NCBI RefSeq assembly: GCF_036323735.1
Contig: NC_086028.1
Coordinates: 40,404,001 to 40,468,000 of the forward strand
Direction: 5' to 3'
From: Rattus norvegicus
Lineage: Eukaryota > Chordata > Mammalia > Rodentia > Muridae
DNA: 64,000 bases
Shown: positions 54,590 to 64,000 of the stretch, in pieces
How positions within the stretch are numbered: the stretch's first letter is position 1
How the letters are laid out: each line of letters begins with the position of its first letter
The notes under the pieces: generated by a model
Seen by the model: only the letters and a program-made list of their open reading frames with translations
What the model was told of the DNA's origin: nothing
The model's database searches: none
Made by a program: the position numbers and the translations under genes

Positions 54590-54985
54590 TAGTTTACTTT
54601 TCTGTTTCTCCAGTAAAACATTCCAACAGCAACTAGGCAGGGGGTGGGCAAAGGTTTTATTTCATTTTACAGCTTATACTCTATCATTGAGGGAATTTAT
54701 GGCAAGAACTCAAGCAGGAACTTGAAGCAGAAACCACAGAGGAACACTGCTCGCTGGCTCATTCCCAGGTCTACACCTAGCTAGCTTTCTTATATAACTC
54801 AGGGATGTCTATTGCCTAGGGAATGATGTCACTCACAGTGGCCTTCTTATGTCAGAGAATCATTTAAGACAGTTCCCCATAGACATGACCACAGGCCAAT
54901 CTGATCTAGGTCATCCCTCAAATGAGACTCCCTTCTTAGATAACTCCAGGCTATGCTAAATTGACAGCTAAAGCAGATTAGGACA
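54590..54985 (-). mobile_element. MaLR-type LTR
   Basis: Reverse order: 'gcaagaactcaagcaggaac', 'cagaaaccacagaggaacac', 'ttgcctagggaatgatgtca', 'tgctaaattgacagctaaag'. Confidence 0.7.
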
Positions 54986-55699
54986 TGGAAGTTAGATCAG
55001 CCCATTCTGAGATTCTGGGCCACTTCAGCGTTTGGAGGTGGAGAGATTGACTGGGGAGATGTGTGAAGGTTCAGATATACTGAAGAGATCATTGGAGCAG
55101 AGTACATGGGTAAGTGAAGTTTCCTATGGGAGCAGGGTGTTCCCTGGGTCTTTCTGCTCTCCTAAGCTTTGTGATCCCGCCCCCCTGTAGAGTATCCACC
55201 ATGACAAGAAAAGCAGCTGGAAGGAATCCCAGAGTGCACTCAGTCAGGCTGTGAGAATATGCAACTGTGGTTTGCAAGACAGTAGCTCCATTTGCTCAGC
55301 ACCAGTGAATTCATGTTTGGAGAGAATTTCTTCCTTTATTCTTTTAAAGGAATCTCTCAATTTAGTCCTGAATGTCACCTCATTTATGCTTGCCACTCTC
55401 AGCTCCAAGCAGAGAGCAGGAGACCAAGCTAGATTTTCTCAATGCCTTGCTTTGGCTATATATTCTCTGCTCTTTCCAGTGATGAATTTCCATTAGAGAA
55501 ATAATAGAAGTTTCCTATTTGGGTATTGTCAAAAATCCTTTCTTTTAGAATATACATATTTAAGGATAAATCCTAGTTTTCATTTGTAAAAAGGGACAGA
55601 AATCATAGGGAATGGGGCATGGGTGTGGCAAAACACTGGGCAGATGGGCAGGGATGGGTGATTTTCGGTCATCTAATTTTTAATTACTATCCATATGCA
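54986..55699. other. Unique sequence
   Basis: Nothing recognised. Confidence 0.4.
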
Positions 55700-55890
55700 T
55701 TTTTTCTTATTCAAACTCTGAGTGAATGTGCAGATATCTAAAGAAGCCAGAAGGTGTGGGATTCCCCTAGAGCTGGAATTACAGGCAGTGAGAGCAAGGT
55801 ACCTGATGTGAGTGCTGGAAACTAAACTGGGGTCCTCTGGAAGACCACTTCCTCTGGAAGCCTTTAATTGCTGAACCTTCTTTCTATTCC
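55700..55890 (-). repeat. B3-type SINE
   Basis: Reverse element: 'gattcccctagagctggaat', 'cctgatgtgagtgctggaaa', 'ctggggtcctctggaagacc'. Confidence 0.7.
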
Positions 55891-56289
55891 CACAGCTAGG
55901 CAGCTAGGAAGCTGGACTTGTTTTGACAAAGTTAGAAATCAGAGTTAAGTGGACGACTCCTGAACATCCCTGGCAGCTGTGTGAGGAATTCAGGGGATCC
56001 AGGATGAAGTGTGCTTCTTAGGGGAGGAATGGCAGCTGTAGCCCTGGGCTCCCCATTTATAGTAAAGGAGACAGGGGACATTCCCTCAGGCACTTTAGCA
56101 GAACTTTCACTCACTACGCTGATGTTGTTACAGGAGCCTGCGGCCACATGTTGTTAGCCCAGAACAGAAGAGTTGCAGGGAGGGTGTGTCTCTGTAACAC
56201 TGCTGTCTTTGTTTGGCTCCCATAAAGCCTTCTCTTACTTCTCCTAAGATAGATCCTGTCAAATGGCCCCTTTTATAGTGCATACTTGC
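55891..56289. other. Unique sequence
   Basis: The 5' flank of the full-length L1. Nothing recognised. Confidence 0.4.
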
Positions 56290-56855
56290 AATGAAATGTC
56301 GCCGTGCGGAAGAGAGCGGACCACCCAGGAGCGCAGACATCCTGAGGCTGCAGGACAGACTGCCACCTCTGCACACCTCGGCTCACATCCCTGGTCCAAG
56401 GGGAAATTGCACAGTGCCCCTGGACAGAGGGATATAGGAACAGACAGCCACTGTGCCTAGGACCGAACTGATCCAGCCAAACAGCTCCCTGCACCCAAAT
56501 CCGGCGAGAAAGAGAGCTGAAACCTCAGAAGTGTGGATACTTCTGAGAAGTCAGAGGAGAATACCCTCTGCCCACAGTCCAGACACAAGAGGAAATCGCA
56601 TAGTGCCAACTGTGCCCGCTGGGTGAAAGGACCTACACGAGCAATCAGGGGCAGGACCCTTTGATTCCTGCCTGCACCTAGAGCTGGAAGACAGTCTCTA
56701 GGAGTGTTGCCACAGCTGAGAGCAGAGCACCTGTTCTCAGGAAAGGCTGAAAGAAAACAGGAAAACAGTTCTACAGGAGTGCTGATACAGAGGCCTACAG
56801 CAGGGCCAAGTCACTCCCAGAAACATCAAGACAAGCAAACACCAGAGACAACCCA
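56290..56855 (+). promoter_or_regulatory. L1 5' UTR (internal promoter region)
   Basis: A GC-richer, CpG-containing leader ahead of ORF1. In L1 this region carries the internal RNA polymerase II promoter. Two related 'aggggaaattgcacagtgcc' (about 56398-56417) and 'gaggaaatcgcatagtgcc' (about 56590-56608) segments show an internal repeat about 190 bp apart. Activity cannot be judged from sequence. Confidence 0.65.
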
Positions 56856-57928
56856 ATGGCTAGAGGCAAGCACAGGAACCTAACCAACAGAAACCAAGAC
56901 TACTTGGCATCATCAGAGCCCAGTTCTCCCACCAAAGAAAATACTGGATATCCAAACACACCAGAAAAGCAAGATTTAGATTTGAAATCACATTTTTTGA
57001 TAATGATGGAGGACTTTAAGAAAGACATAAAGAACTCCCTTAGAGAAATGCAGGAAAGCACAAGTAAACAAGTAGAAGCCCTTAGAGAGGAAACACAAAA
57101 ATCACTGGAAGAATTACAGGAAAACACAACCAAACAGGTAGAGGAATTGAAAATGGAAATAGAAACAATAAAGAAAGGACAAAGAGAGACAACCCTGGAT
57201 ATAGAAAACCAAAGGAAGAGACAAGAAACCGTAGACACAAGCATCACCAACAGAATACAAGAGATAGAAGAGAGAATCTCAGGGGCAGAAGATACCATAG
57301 AAAACATCAACACAACTGTCAAAGATAATGTAAAACGCAAAAATCTCCTAGCCCAAAACATACAGGAAATCCAGGACACAATGAGAAGATCAAACCTAAG
57401 GATAATAGGTATAGAAGAAAGTGAAGACTCCCAACTTAAGGGGCCAGTAAATATCTTCAACAAAATTATAGAAGAATTTCTAACCTAAAGAAAGAGATGC
57501 CCATAAACATGCAAGGAGCCTACAGAACTCCAAATAGATTGGACCAGAAGAGAAATTCCTCCTGTCACATAATAGTTAAAACAGCAAATGAACAAAACAA
57601 AGAAAGAATATTAAAAGCAGTAAGGGAAAAATGTCAAGTGACATATAAAGGCAGACCTGTAAGAATTACACCAGACTTCTTACCAGAGACTATGAAAGCC
57701 AGAAGATTCTGGACAGATGTCATACAGACCCTAAGAGAACACAAATGCCAGCCCAAGTTACTGTATCCAGTAAAACCTTCAATTAACATAGATGGGAAAA
57801 CCAAGATATTCTATGACAAAACCAAATTTACACAATATCTTTCTACAAATCCAGCACTACAAAGGATAATAGATGGAAAACTCCAACACAAGGAGAGAAA
57901 CTACACTGTACAGAAAGCAAGAATATAA
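56856..57928 (+). pseudogene. L1 ORF1 (ORF1p), frameshifted
   Basis: ORF1p is the RNA-binding trimeric chaperone of L1. The first open part (56856-57488, 210 codons) holds a polar N-terminus and a long heptad-rich coiled coil (about residues 45-155), then the start of the RNA-binding region. A one-base loss in the C-run near 57485-57490 ('acctaaag') shifts the frame and gives an early TAA at 57486-57488. The rest continues in another frame (57497-57928, 143 codons) with the RRM-type and C-terminal domain sequence, including 'RITPDF' and 'FTQYLSTNPALQR'. Combined length would be about 357 codons, normal for rodent L1. The ATG at 56856 follows 'acccaatgg', the usual ORF1 start context. Apart from the one frameshift the reading is well preserved. 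Confidence 0.92.
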
Positions 57929-57982
57929 TTTCCTTTCAATGAAACCAAAAGAGAGACAAACATAATTCCATCTCTAAATGAA

Positions 57983-60900
57983 ATAACAGGAAGTGACAAT
58001 CACTATTCCTTAATATTTCTTAACATCAATGGACTCAATTCCTCAATAAAAAGACATAGACTAACAGACTAGATACATAAAGAGGACCCAACATTTTGCT
58101 GCCTACGGGAAATACACCTCAGAGACAAAGACAGACACTACCTCAGAGTAGATGGCTGGAAAACAACTTTCAAAGCAAATGGCCCAAAGAAACAAGCTGG
58201 AATTGCCATTCCAATATCAAACAAAATTGACTTTCAAACAAGAGTCATTAAAAAAGATAAGGAATGACACTTCATATTCATCAAAGGAAAAATCCACCAA
58301 GATGAACTCTCAATCCTAAATATCTATGCTCCAAATGCAAGGGCACCTACATTCATAAAAGAAACCTTACTAAAGTTAAAAGCACACATTGCACCTCACA
58401 CGATAATAGTAGGAGATTTCAACACCCCACTCTAATCACTGGACAGATCAGACACAGAAATTAAACAGAGACGTAGAGAAACTAACAGAAGTTATGAACC
58501 AATTGGATTTAACAGATATCTAAAGAACATTCCATCCTAAAACAAAAGGATATACCTTCTTCTCAGCACCTCATGGAACCTTCTCCAAAACTGACCATAT
58601 AATCGATCATGAAACAGGCCTCAACAGATACAGGAAGATAGAAATAATCTCATGCATCCTATCAGATCACCACGCACTAAGACTGGTCTTCAATAACAAT
58701 AATAATGACAGAAAGTCCACATATACATGGAAGTTGAACAATGCTCTACTCAATGACAACTTAGTCAAGGAAGAAATAAATAAAGAAATTAAAGACTTCT
58801 TAGAATTTAATGAAAATGAAGATACAACATTCCCAAACTTATGGGACACAATGAAAGCAGTACTAAGAAGAAAACTCATAGCTCTGAGTGCCTGCAAAAA
58901 GAAACAGGAGAGAGCATATGTCAGCAGCTTGACAGCACACCTTAAAGCTCTAGAACAAAAAGAAATAAATAAACCCAAGAGGAACAGGAAATAATCAAAC
59001 TCAGAGCTGAAATCAAGCAAGTAGAAAGGAAAAGTACTAAACAAAGAATCAACAAAAGCAGGAGCTGTTTTTTTTGAGAAAATCAACAAGATAGATAAAC
59101 CCTTAGCCACACTAACCAGAGGTCACAGACAGTGTATCCAAATTAAGAAAATCAGAAATGAAAAGGGAGACATAACAACAGAATCTGAAGAAATTAAAAA
59201 AAATCATCAGATCCTACTACAAAAGCCTATATTCAACAAAACTGGAAAATCTGGAGGAAATGGACAATTTTCTAGATAGATACCAGGTACAAAAGTTAAA
59301 TCAGGAACAAATAAATCATCTAAAAAACCCCATAACTCCTAAAGAAATAGAAGCAGTTATTAAAAGTCTCCCAACTGAAAAGAGCCCAGGTCCAAATGGG
59401 TTCAGTGCAGAATTCTATCAGACCTTCATAGAAGACCTCATATCAATACTGTCCAAACTATTCCACAAAATTGAAACAGACAGAGCACTATCAAATTTCT
59501 TCTATGAAACCACAATTACTCTTATACCAAAACCACACAAAGACCCAACAAAGAAAGAGAACTTCAGACCAATTTCCCTTATGAATATTGACGTAAAAGT
59601 ACTCAGTAAAATTCTTGCAAACCGAATCCAAGAACACATCAAAACGATCATCCATCATGATCAAGTAGGCTTCATCCCAGGGATGCAGGGATGGTTTAAT
59701 ATATGAAAATCCATCAATGTAATCCACTATATAAACAAACTCAAAGATAAGAACCACATGGTCATTTCATTAGATGCTGAGAAAGCATTTGACAAAATTC
59801 AACACCCCTTCATAATAAAAGTCCTGGAAGGATCAGGAATTCAAGGCCCATATCTAAACACAGTAAAAGCAATATACAGCAAACCAGTAGCTAACATCAA
59901 ACTAAATGGTGAGAAACTTGAAGCAATCCCACTAAAATCAGGGACTAGACAAGGCTGCCCACTCTTTCCCTACTCATTCAATATAGTATTTGAAGTCCTA
60001 GCCAGAGCAATCAGACAGCGAAAGGAGGTCAAAGGGATACAAATTGGAAGGAAACAAATCAAAATATCACTATTTGCAGATGATATGATAGTGTACATAA
60101 GCGACCCCAAAAGTTACACCAGAGAACTACTTAACCTGATAAACAACTTCAGCAAAGTGTTGGGGTATAAAATTAACTCAAATCAACCAGTAGCCTTCCT
60201 CTACTCAAAGGATAAACAGGCTGAGAAAGAAATTAAGGAAATGACACTCTTCACAATAGTCCCAAATAACATAAAATATCTTGGCGTGACTTTAACCAAG
60301 CAAGTGAAGATCTATATGACAAGAACTTCAAATCTCTGAAGAAAGAAATTGAGGAAGATCTCATAAGATGGAAAGATCTTCCATGCTCATGGATTGGCAG
60401 GATTAATATAGTAAAGATGGCCATTTTGCCAATGCGATCCCCATCAAAATTCCTACTCAATTCTTTATAGAGATAGAAAGAGCAATTTGCAAATTCATTT
60501 GGAATAACGAAAAACCCAGGATAGCGAAAACTATACTCAACAATAAAAGAACTTCTGGGGGAGTCACTATCCCTGACTTCAAGCAGTATTACAGAGCAAT
60601 AGTGATAAAAACTGTATGGTATTGGTACAGAGACAGGCAGGTAGATCAATGGAACAGAATTGAAGACCCAGAAATGAACCCACACACCTATAGCCACTTG
60701 ATCTTTGCAAAGGAGCTAAAACCATCCAATGGAAGAAAGGTAGCATTTTCAACAAATGGTGCTGGTTCAACTGGAGGTTAGTATGTAGAAGAATGCGAAT
60801 CGATCCATTCTTATCACCATGTAAAAAGCTTAAATCCAAGTGGATCCAGGACCTCCACATCAAACCAGATACACTCAAACTAATAGAAGAAAAAGTGGGG

Positions 60901-61773
60901 AAGAGTCTCGAACACTTGGGCACTGGGGAAAATTTCCTGAACAAAACACCAATGGCTTAGGCTCTAAGATCAAGAATTGACAAATGGGACCTCATGAAAC
61001 TGCAAAGTTTTTAAAAAGCAAAAGACACTGTCATTAAGACAAAACAGCAACCAACAAATTGGGAAAAGATCTTTACCAATCCTACATCTAAGGGCTAATA
61101 TCCAAAATATACAAAGAACTCAAGAAGTTAGACTCCAGAGAGCCAAATCGCCCTATTAAAAATGGAGTTCAGAGCTAAACAAAACATTCTCAGCTGAAGA
61201 CTATCGAATGGCCAAAAAGCACCTAAAGAAATGTTCAACATCCTTAGTCATCAGGGAAATGCAAATCAAAACAACCCTGAGATTCCACCTCACACCAGTG
61301 AGAATGGCTAAGATCAAAAACTCAGGTGACAGCAAATCCTGGCGAGGATGTGGAGAAAGAGGAACACTCCTCCATTGTTGGTGGGATTGCAGACTGGTAA
61401 AACCATTCTGGAAATCAGTCTGAAGGTTCCTCAGAAAATTAGACATTATACTGCCTGAGGACCCAGCTATACCTCTCTTGGGCATATACCCAAAAGATGC
61501 TCCAAAATACAACAAAGACACATGCTCCAATATGTTCATAGCAGCCTTATTTATAATAGCCAGAAGCTGGAAAGAACCCAGATTCCCTTGAACAGAGGAA
61601 TGGATTCAAAAAATGTGGTATATCTACACAATGGTGTACTACTCAGCTATCAAAAACAATGACTTCATGAAATTCATAGGCAAATGGAATGAACTAAAAA
61701 TATCATCCTGAATGAGGTTACTCAATCACAGAGAAACACACTTGGTATGCACTCATTGATAAGTGAATATTAG
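57983..61773 (+). pseudogene. L1 ORF2 (endonuclease and reverse transcriptase), multiply disabled
   Basis: ORF2p is the endonuclease/reverse transcriptase of L1. The expected start codon reads ATA (57983-57985) before 'acaggaagt'. In the endonuclease region there are in-frame stops at 58070-58072 (TAG), 58265-58267 (TGA) and 58433-58435 (TAA). The SDHH motif survives in another frame (58662-58673). The RT region is readable at 59260-60339: FADD is at 60073-60084, and one TGA at 59704-59706 fits a CGA-to-TGA change. A one-base loss near 60305 ends that frame, and about 20 bp are missing near 60432. In the C-terminal Cys/His cluster the first Cys is Ser ('KSWRGCGERGTLLHCWWDC', about 61336-61392). 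The normal stop is TAG at 61771-61773. Confidence 0.93.
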
Positions 61774-62396
61774 CCAAAAAGCTCAAATTACCCAAGATGC
61801 AATCCACAGACCACAGGAAGCTCAAGAAGAAGGATGACCAAAATGCAGATGCTCCCACTCCTTCTTAAAAGGAATCCATAGGAGGGGATATAAAAGCAAA
61901 GTTTAGAGCAGCGACTGAAGGAACAACCATTCAGAACCTGCCCCACAGGTGGCCCATGTGGCCCATATATACACAGCCACCAAAACTAGATAAGATTGAT
62001 GAAGCTAAAAAGTGCATGCTGAATGGGACCGGATATAGATCTCTCCTGAGAGACACATCCAGAGCATGTCCAATACAGAGGTCAATGCTAGCAGCAAACC
62101 ACCGTACTGAGAACAGGACCCCCTTGGGGGGAATTAGAGGAAGTATTGAAAGAGTTGAAGGAACTTGCAACTCCATAAAAACAACAATGCCAACCAACCA
62201 GAGCTTCCAGAGACTAAACCACTACCGAAAGACTATACATTGACTGACCCAGGGCTCCAACTGCATATGTAGCAGAGAATAGCCTTGTTGGGGCACCAGT
62301 GGAAGGGAAAGCCCTTGGTCTTGCTAAGGTTGGACCCCCAGTGTAGGGGAATATGGGGGAGGACATTAAGGGGAATGTATAGGAGGAATACCCGTA

Positions 62397-62459
62397 TGGG
62401 GGAGGGGGAGGGGAGGGGGAGGGGGAGGGGGAGGGGGAGGGGGAGGGGGAGGGAAGGGA
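62397..62459 (+). repeat. (GGGGGA)n tract in L1 3' UTR
   Basis: About nine near-perfect GGGGGA units. G-quadruplex-prone on the sense strand, at the usual place for the L1 3' UTR polypurine tract but unusually regular. Confidence 0.95.
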
Positions 62460-62535
62460 ATGGGGGCTTATGGACAGGAAACCGGCAAGGGGAATAACAT
62501 TTGAAATGTAAGTAAATGAAATGTCCAGGAAAAAT

Positions 62536-63117
62536 GGAGCCACACTTAGATTCGAGAATGCCGATGAACTGATTAAAAGACCAGTGTAGAGAGAGAGTGT
62601 TGCAGATCCAGAGTGTGATAGCCTTGAGCTGTCTTCAGTTGTTTTAATAACCAGCCGTTTACAGTAGTTAATTAAGAACTGATTCTTTGTCTGACCTAGT
62701 ATCCCTGAGACTAGCAGGTTGAACCTTTTGGAATGAGTTGATAGACACCCACCTTCCTGCAGCCCCAAAGCTGTTGGGCATGAACATCTGAGGCCTATAG
62801 CAGAATTTCTTCTGCTTTCCTAGACCCGCCCACCTGATGCTTCTTCCATGGATATGTTTGGGAAGTATTTTGTTTTCTGACTTTCTTTGTCCTGTTACTA
62901 TAAAAGCTTCATGAAAGCGTTAGCACATTGGAACATGGCATTTGGGACAAGCTTGAAGCATCATCATTGCTGGGTCATGGACACCTCTGTTTGGCTCTAG
63001 AATAAGCTATCTCTTACACCCTTTGTGGTAAGAGCTGTGCTTGTTGACAAGCTCTGTACAAACAGCTGCAGTTTCATATCTGACTGGGCCTATTCCAGGC
63101 TTTTTCGTATGTTTGTT
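62536..63117. other. Unique sequence
   Basis: Nothing recognised. Confidence 0.4.
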
Positions 63118-63118
63118 T

Positions 63119-63119
<1 letters not shown>

Positions 63120-63181
<62 letters not shown>

Positions 63182-63194
63182 GCGCGCGCGCGCG
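63120..63194. repeat. (TG)n(CG)n compound repeat
   Basis: TG from 63120 to about 63167, then CG alternation with one CACG interruption to 63194. Alternating purine-pyrimidine throughout, prone to Z-DNA. Confidence 0.97.
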
Positions 63195-63204
63195 TGCATG
63201 TGTA

Positions 63205-63285
63205 AACAGAATCTGAGTACTCAGCCCTGTAGCCCTGGCTGCTTAACTCACAGCAATCCTACTTCTGCCTCATAATGTTTTTTTT
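63205..63285 (-). repeat. B1-like fragment
   Basis: 'ccctgtagccctggctgctt', 'actcacagcaatcctacttc' and 'tgcctcataatg' resemble reverse B1. Short. Confidence 0.4.
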
Positions 63286-63607
63286 TTCCAGAATTTCCCC
63301 TGTTAATCTCCTGGATGTTACCCTGAACTATGGATCTTCCTAAGGAAGCTCCTTTCTGGCCCTTGTCCCCCATTTCCTTCTATAGCACCTCTTTATGGAA
63401 CACTGTTCCTTCTCCCTGGCCTCCCACACTCTACTGAGTGCCCCTGACCACCTCCATCTGTATCCTTTGAGGATTCTCTAATTCTGTGTGGTCTCTTTAC
63501 TCTGTTACAGGGAGGGTTCTATTTTTCTAAGCAGACTGCTACCTCTAACTTGTGTCCTGCTTCAAGGAGTATCTCAGTGAATTTCCCAACAGAGCCATGT
63601 CCCCCAA
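63286..63607. other. Unique, pyrimidine-rich sequence
   Basis: Might include an L2-like trace (63360-63480) but it is too weak to call. Confidence 0.3.
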
Positions 63608-63705
63608 AATATTTCATAGTTGATGAAACTGAGCACAGAGAAGTTAACAGCTTGCCCAAGGTCGTACTCTTAGCAATCAGCAGGGACAGGGGTCAGATGC
63701 ATGGC
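63608..63705 (+). repeat. MIR SINE
   Basis: 'gttgatgaaactgagcacag' and 'agaagttaacagcttgccca' followed by 'aaggtcgtactcttagcaat' is an unmistakable MIR core order. Confidence 0.75.
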
Positions 63706-64000
63706 CTGAGGATTCTAAAACTTGCCCACGTTTGCACCCTTGACTACCTTAGTCCCAGCACTATCCTGCTTTATCCAAAGTAACATGGATTACATGTACT
63801 CTGCCTAACCCCCACTACTCCATTACTGCAGTGGTCCAGCATATTAGAAGCAAAGGTAGACATGAGAATGCCTTTCCCTCACTGCCTGGGGTATGAGAGA
63901 CTGAGTTTGACAATGATGTTTGGATTGGCCATGGAACCCAAGTGTAGTAGCTGTGGGGTGGCCATGAGACAGCATCAAAGGGGAGGGACACCCGAGTGAG
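63706..64000. other. Unique sequence to window end
   Basis: Nothing recognised. Confidence 0.4.

Larger units (their letters stand above)
56290..62535 (+). mobile_element. Near full-length LINE-1, inactive
   Basis: About 6.25 kb. The layout is a 5' UTR (56290-56855, the start estimated from homologous-looking GC-rich sequence), ORF1 (56856-57928), a short spacer, ORF2 (about 57983-61773), a 3' UTR with a GGGGGA tract (62397-62459), and a short A-rich end near 62535 ('aaatgtccaggaaaaa'). No long poly(A) and no convincing target-site duplication are visible; an 'aatgaaatgtc' match at 56290-56300 and 62515-62525 falls in element-like 3' sequence and is not trusted. Both ORFs are broken, so the copy cannot move. 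Confidence 0.93.

Noticed and set aside
56900..57463. 187-codon minus-strand frame
   Set aside because: It is the antisense shadow of the L1 ORF1 coiled coil. A/G-rich codons on the sense strand give stop-free Ser/Leu/Phe text on the other.
58667..59110. 147-codon minus-strand frame and other minus frames at 60251-60944, 61201-61539 and 61931-62768
   Set aside because: Antisense to L1 ORF2 or its 3' UTR; the last is mostly Pro-Ser text of the G-rich tract.
56290..62525. 'aatgaaatgtc' as the target duplication of the full-length L1
   Set aside because: The right-hand copy falls in what looks like the L1 3' terminal sequence, so the match is probably coincidental.

Overview
This window is noncoding, repeat-dense DNA from a murid rodent genome, most probably rat (Rattus). 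The main evidence for rat is an ID SINE at 45740-45845. It has intact A and B boxes, the A-rich tail typical of rat ID copies, and a perfect 15-bp target-site duplication. It sits among L1, B1, B2/B3, B4 and MaLR copies and long CA/GA microsatellites. I found no convincing host protein-coding gene, rRNA, functional tRNA or CRISPR array. The only long open frames with recognisable protein homology belong to LINE-1 retrotransposons. Family names are given from memory at superfamily level; no database search was possible.

Layout. 1-10 kb: SINE fragments, MaLR LTRs and microsatellites. 9.7-10.9 kb: an old L1 3' region split by a MaLR LTR and by a B3-type SINE. 10.9-14.2 kb: a repeat-poor stretch. 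14.6-19.2 kb: a MaLR LTR nested in another, plus two old L1 3' regions. 20-26 kb: microsatellites, SINEs and four MaLR LTR copies. 26.3-27.45 kb: a repeat-free island with a cluster of homeodomain-type AT-rich motifs, the best cis-regulatory candidate by eye. 28.5-29.0 kb: a SINE inserted in a SINE with a visible target-site duplication. 29-40 kb: mostly unique sequence, with MIRs, LTRs, one old L1, and a perfect 110-bp direct repeat (37858-37967 and 38534-38643).

40.6-45.3 kb is an L1 cluster. A young minus-strand L1 with an open 3'-terminal ORF2, a 5' inversion of the twin-priming type and a 14-bp target-site duplication landed at the boundary between two older L1 pieces. 45.7-55.9 kb: the ID element, LTRs, SINEs, old L1 pieces, and a MaLR internal region ending in a 3' LTR with a small membrane-protein-like frame. 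56.3-62.5 kb: a near full-length plus-strand L1 (5' UTR, ORF1, ORF2, 3' UTR with a GGGGGA tract) disabled by a lost ORF2 start codon, stops, frameshifts and a deletion. 62.5-64 kb: unique sequence with a (GT)n(CG)n tract and a MIR.

There is no multi-gene system here. The interest lies in insertion history, unusual repeat structures and a few candidate functional unique segments. I see no sign of an undescribed biological system, and the findings are scored accordingly.
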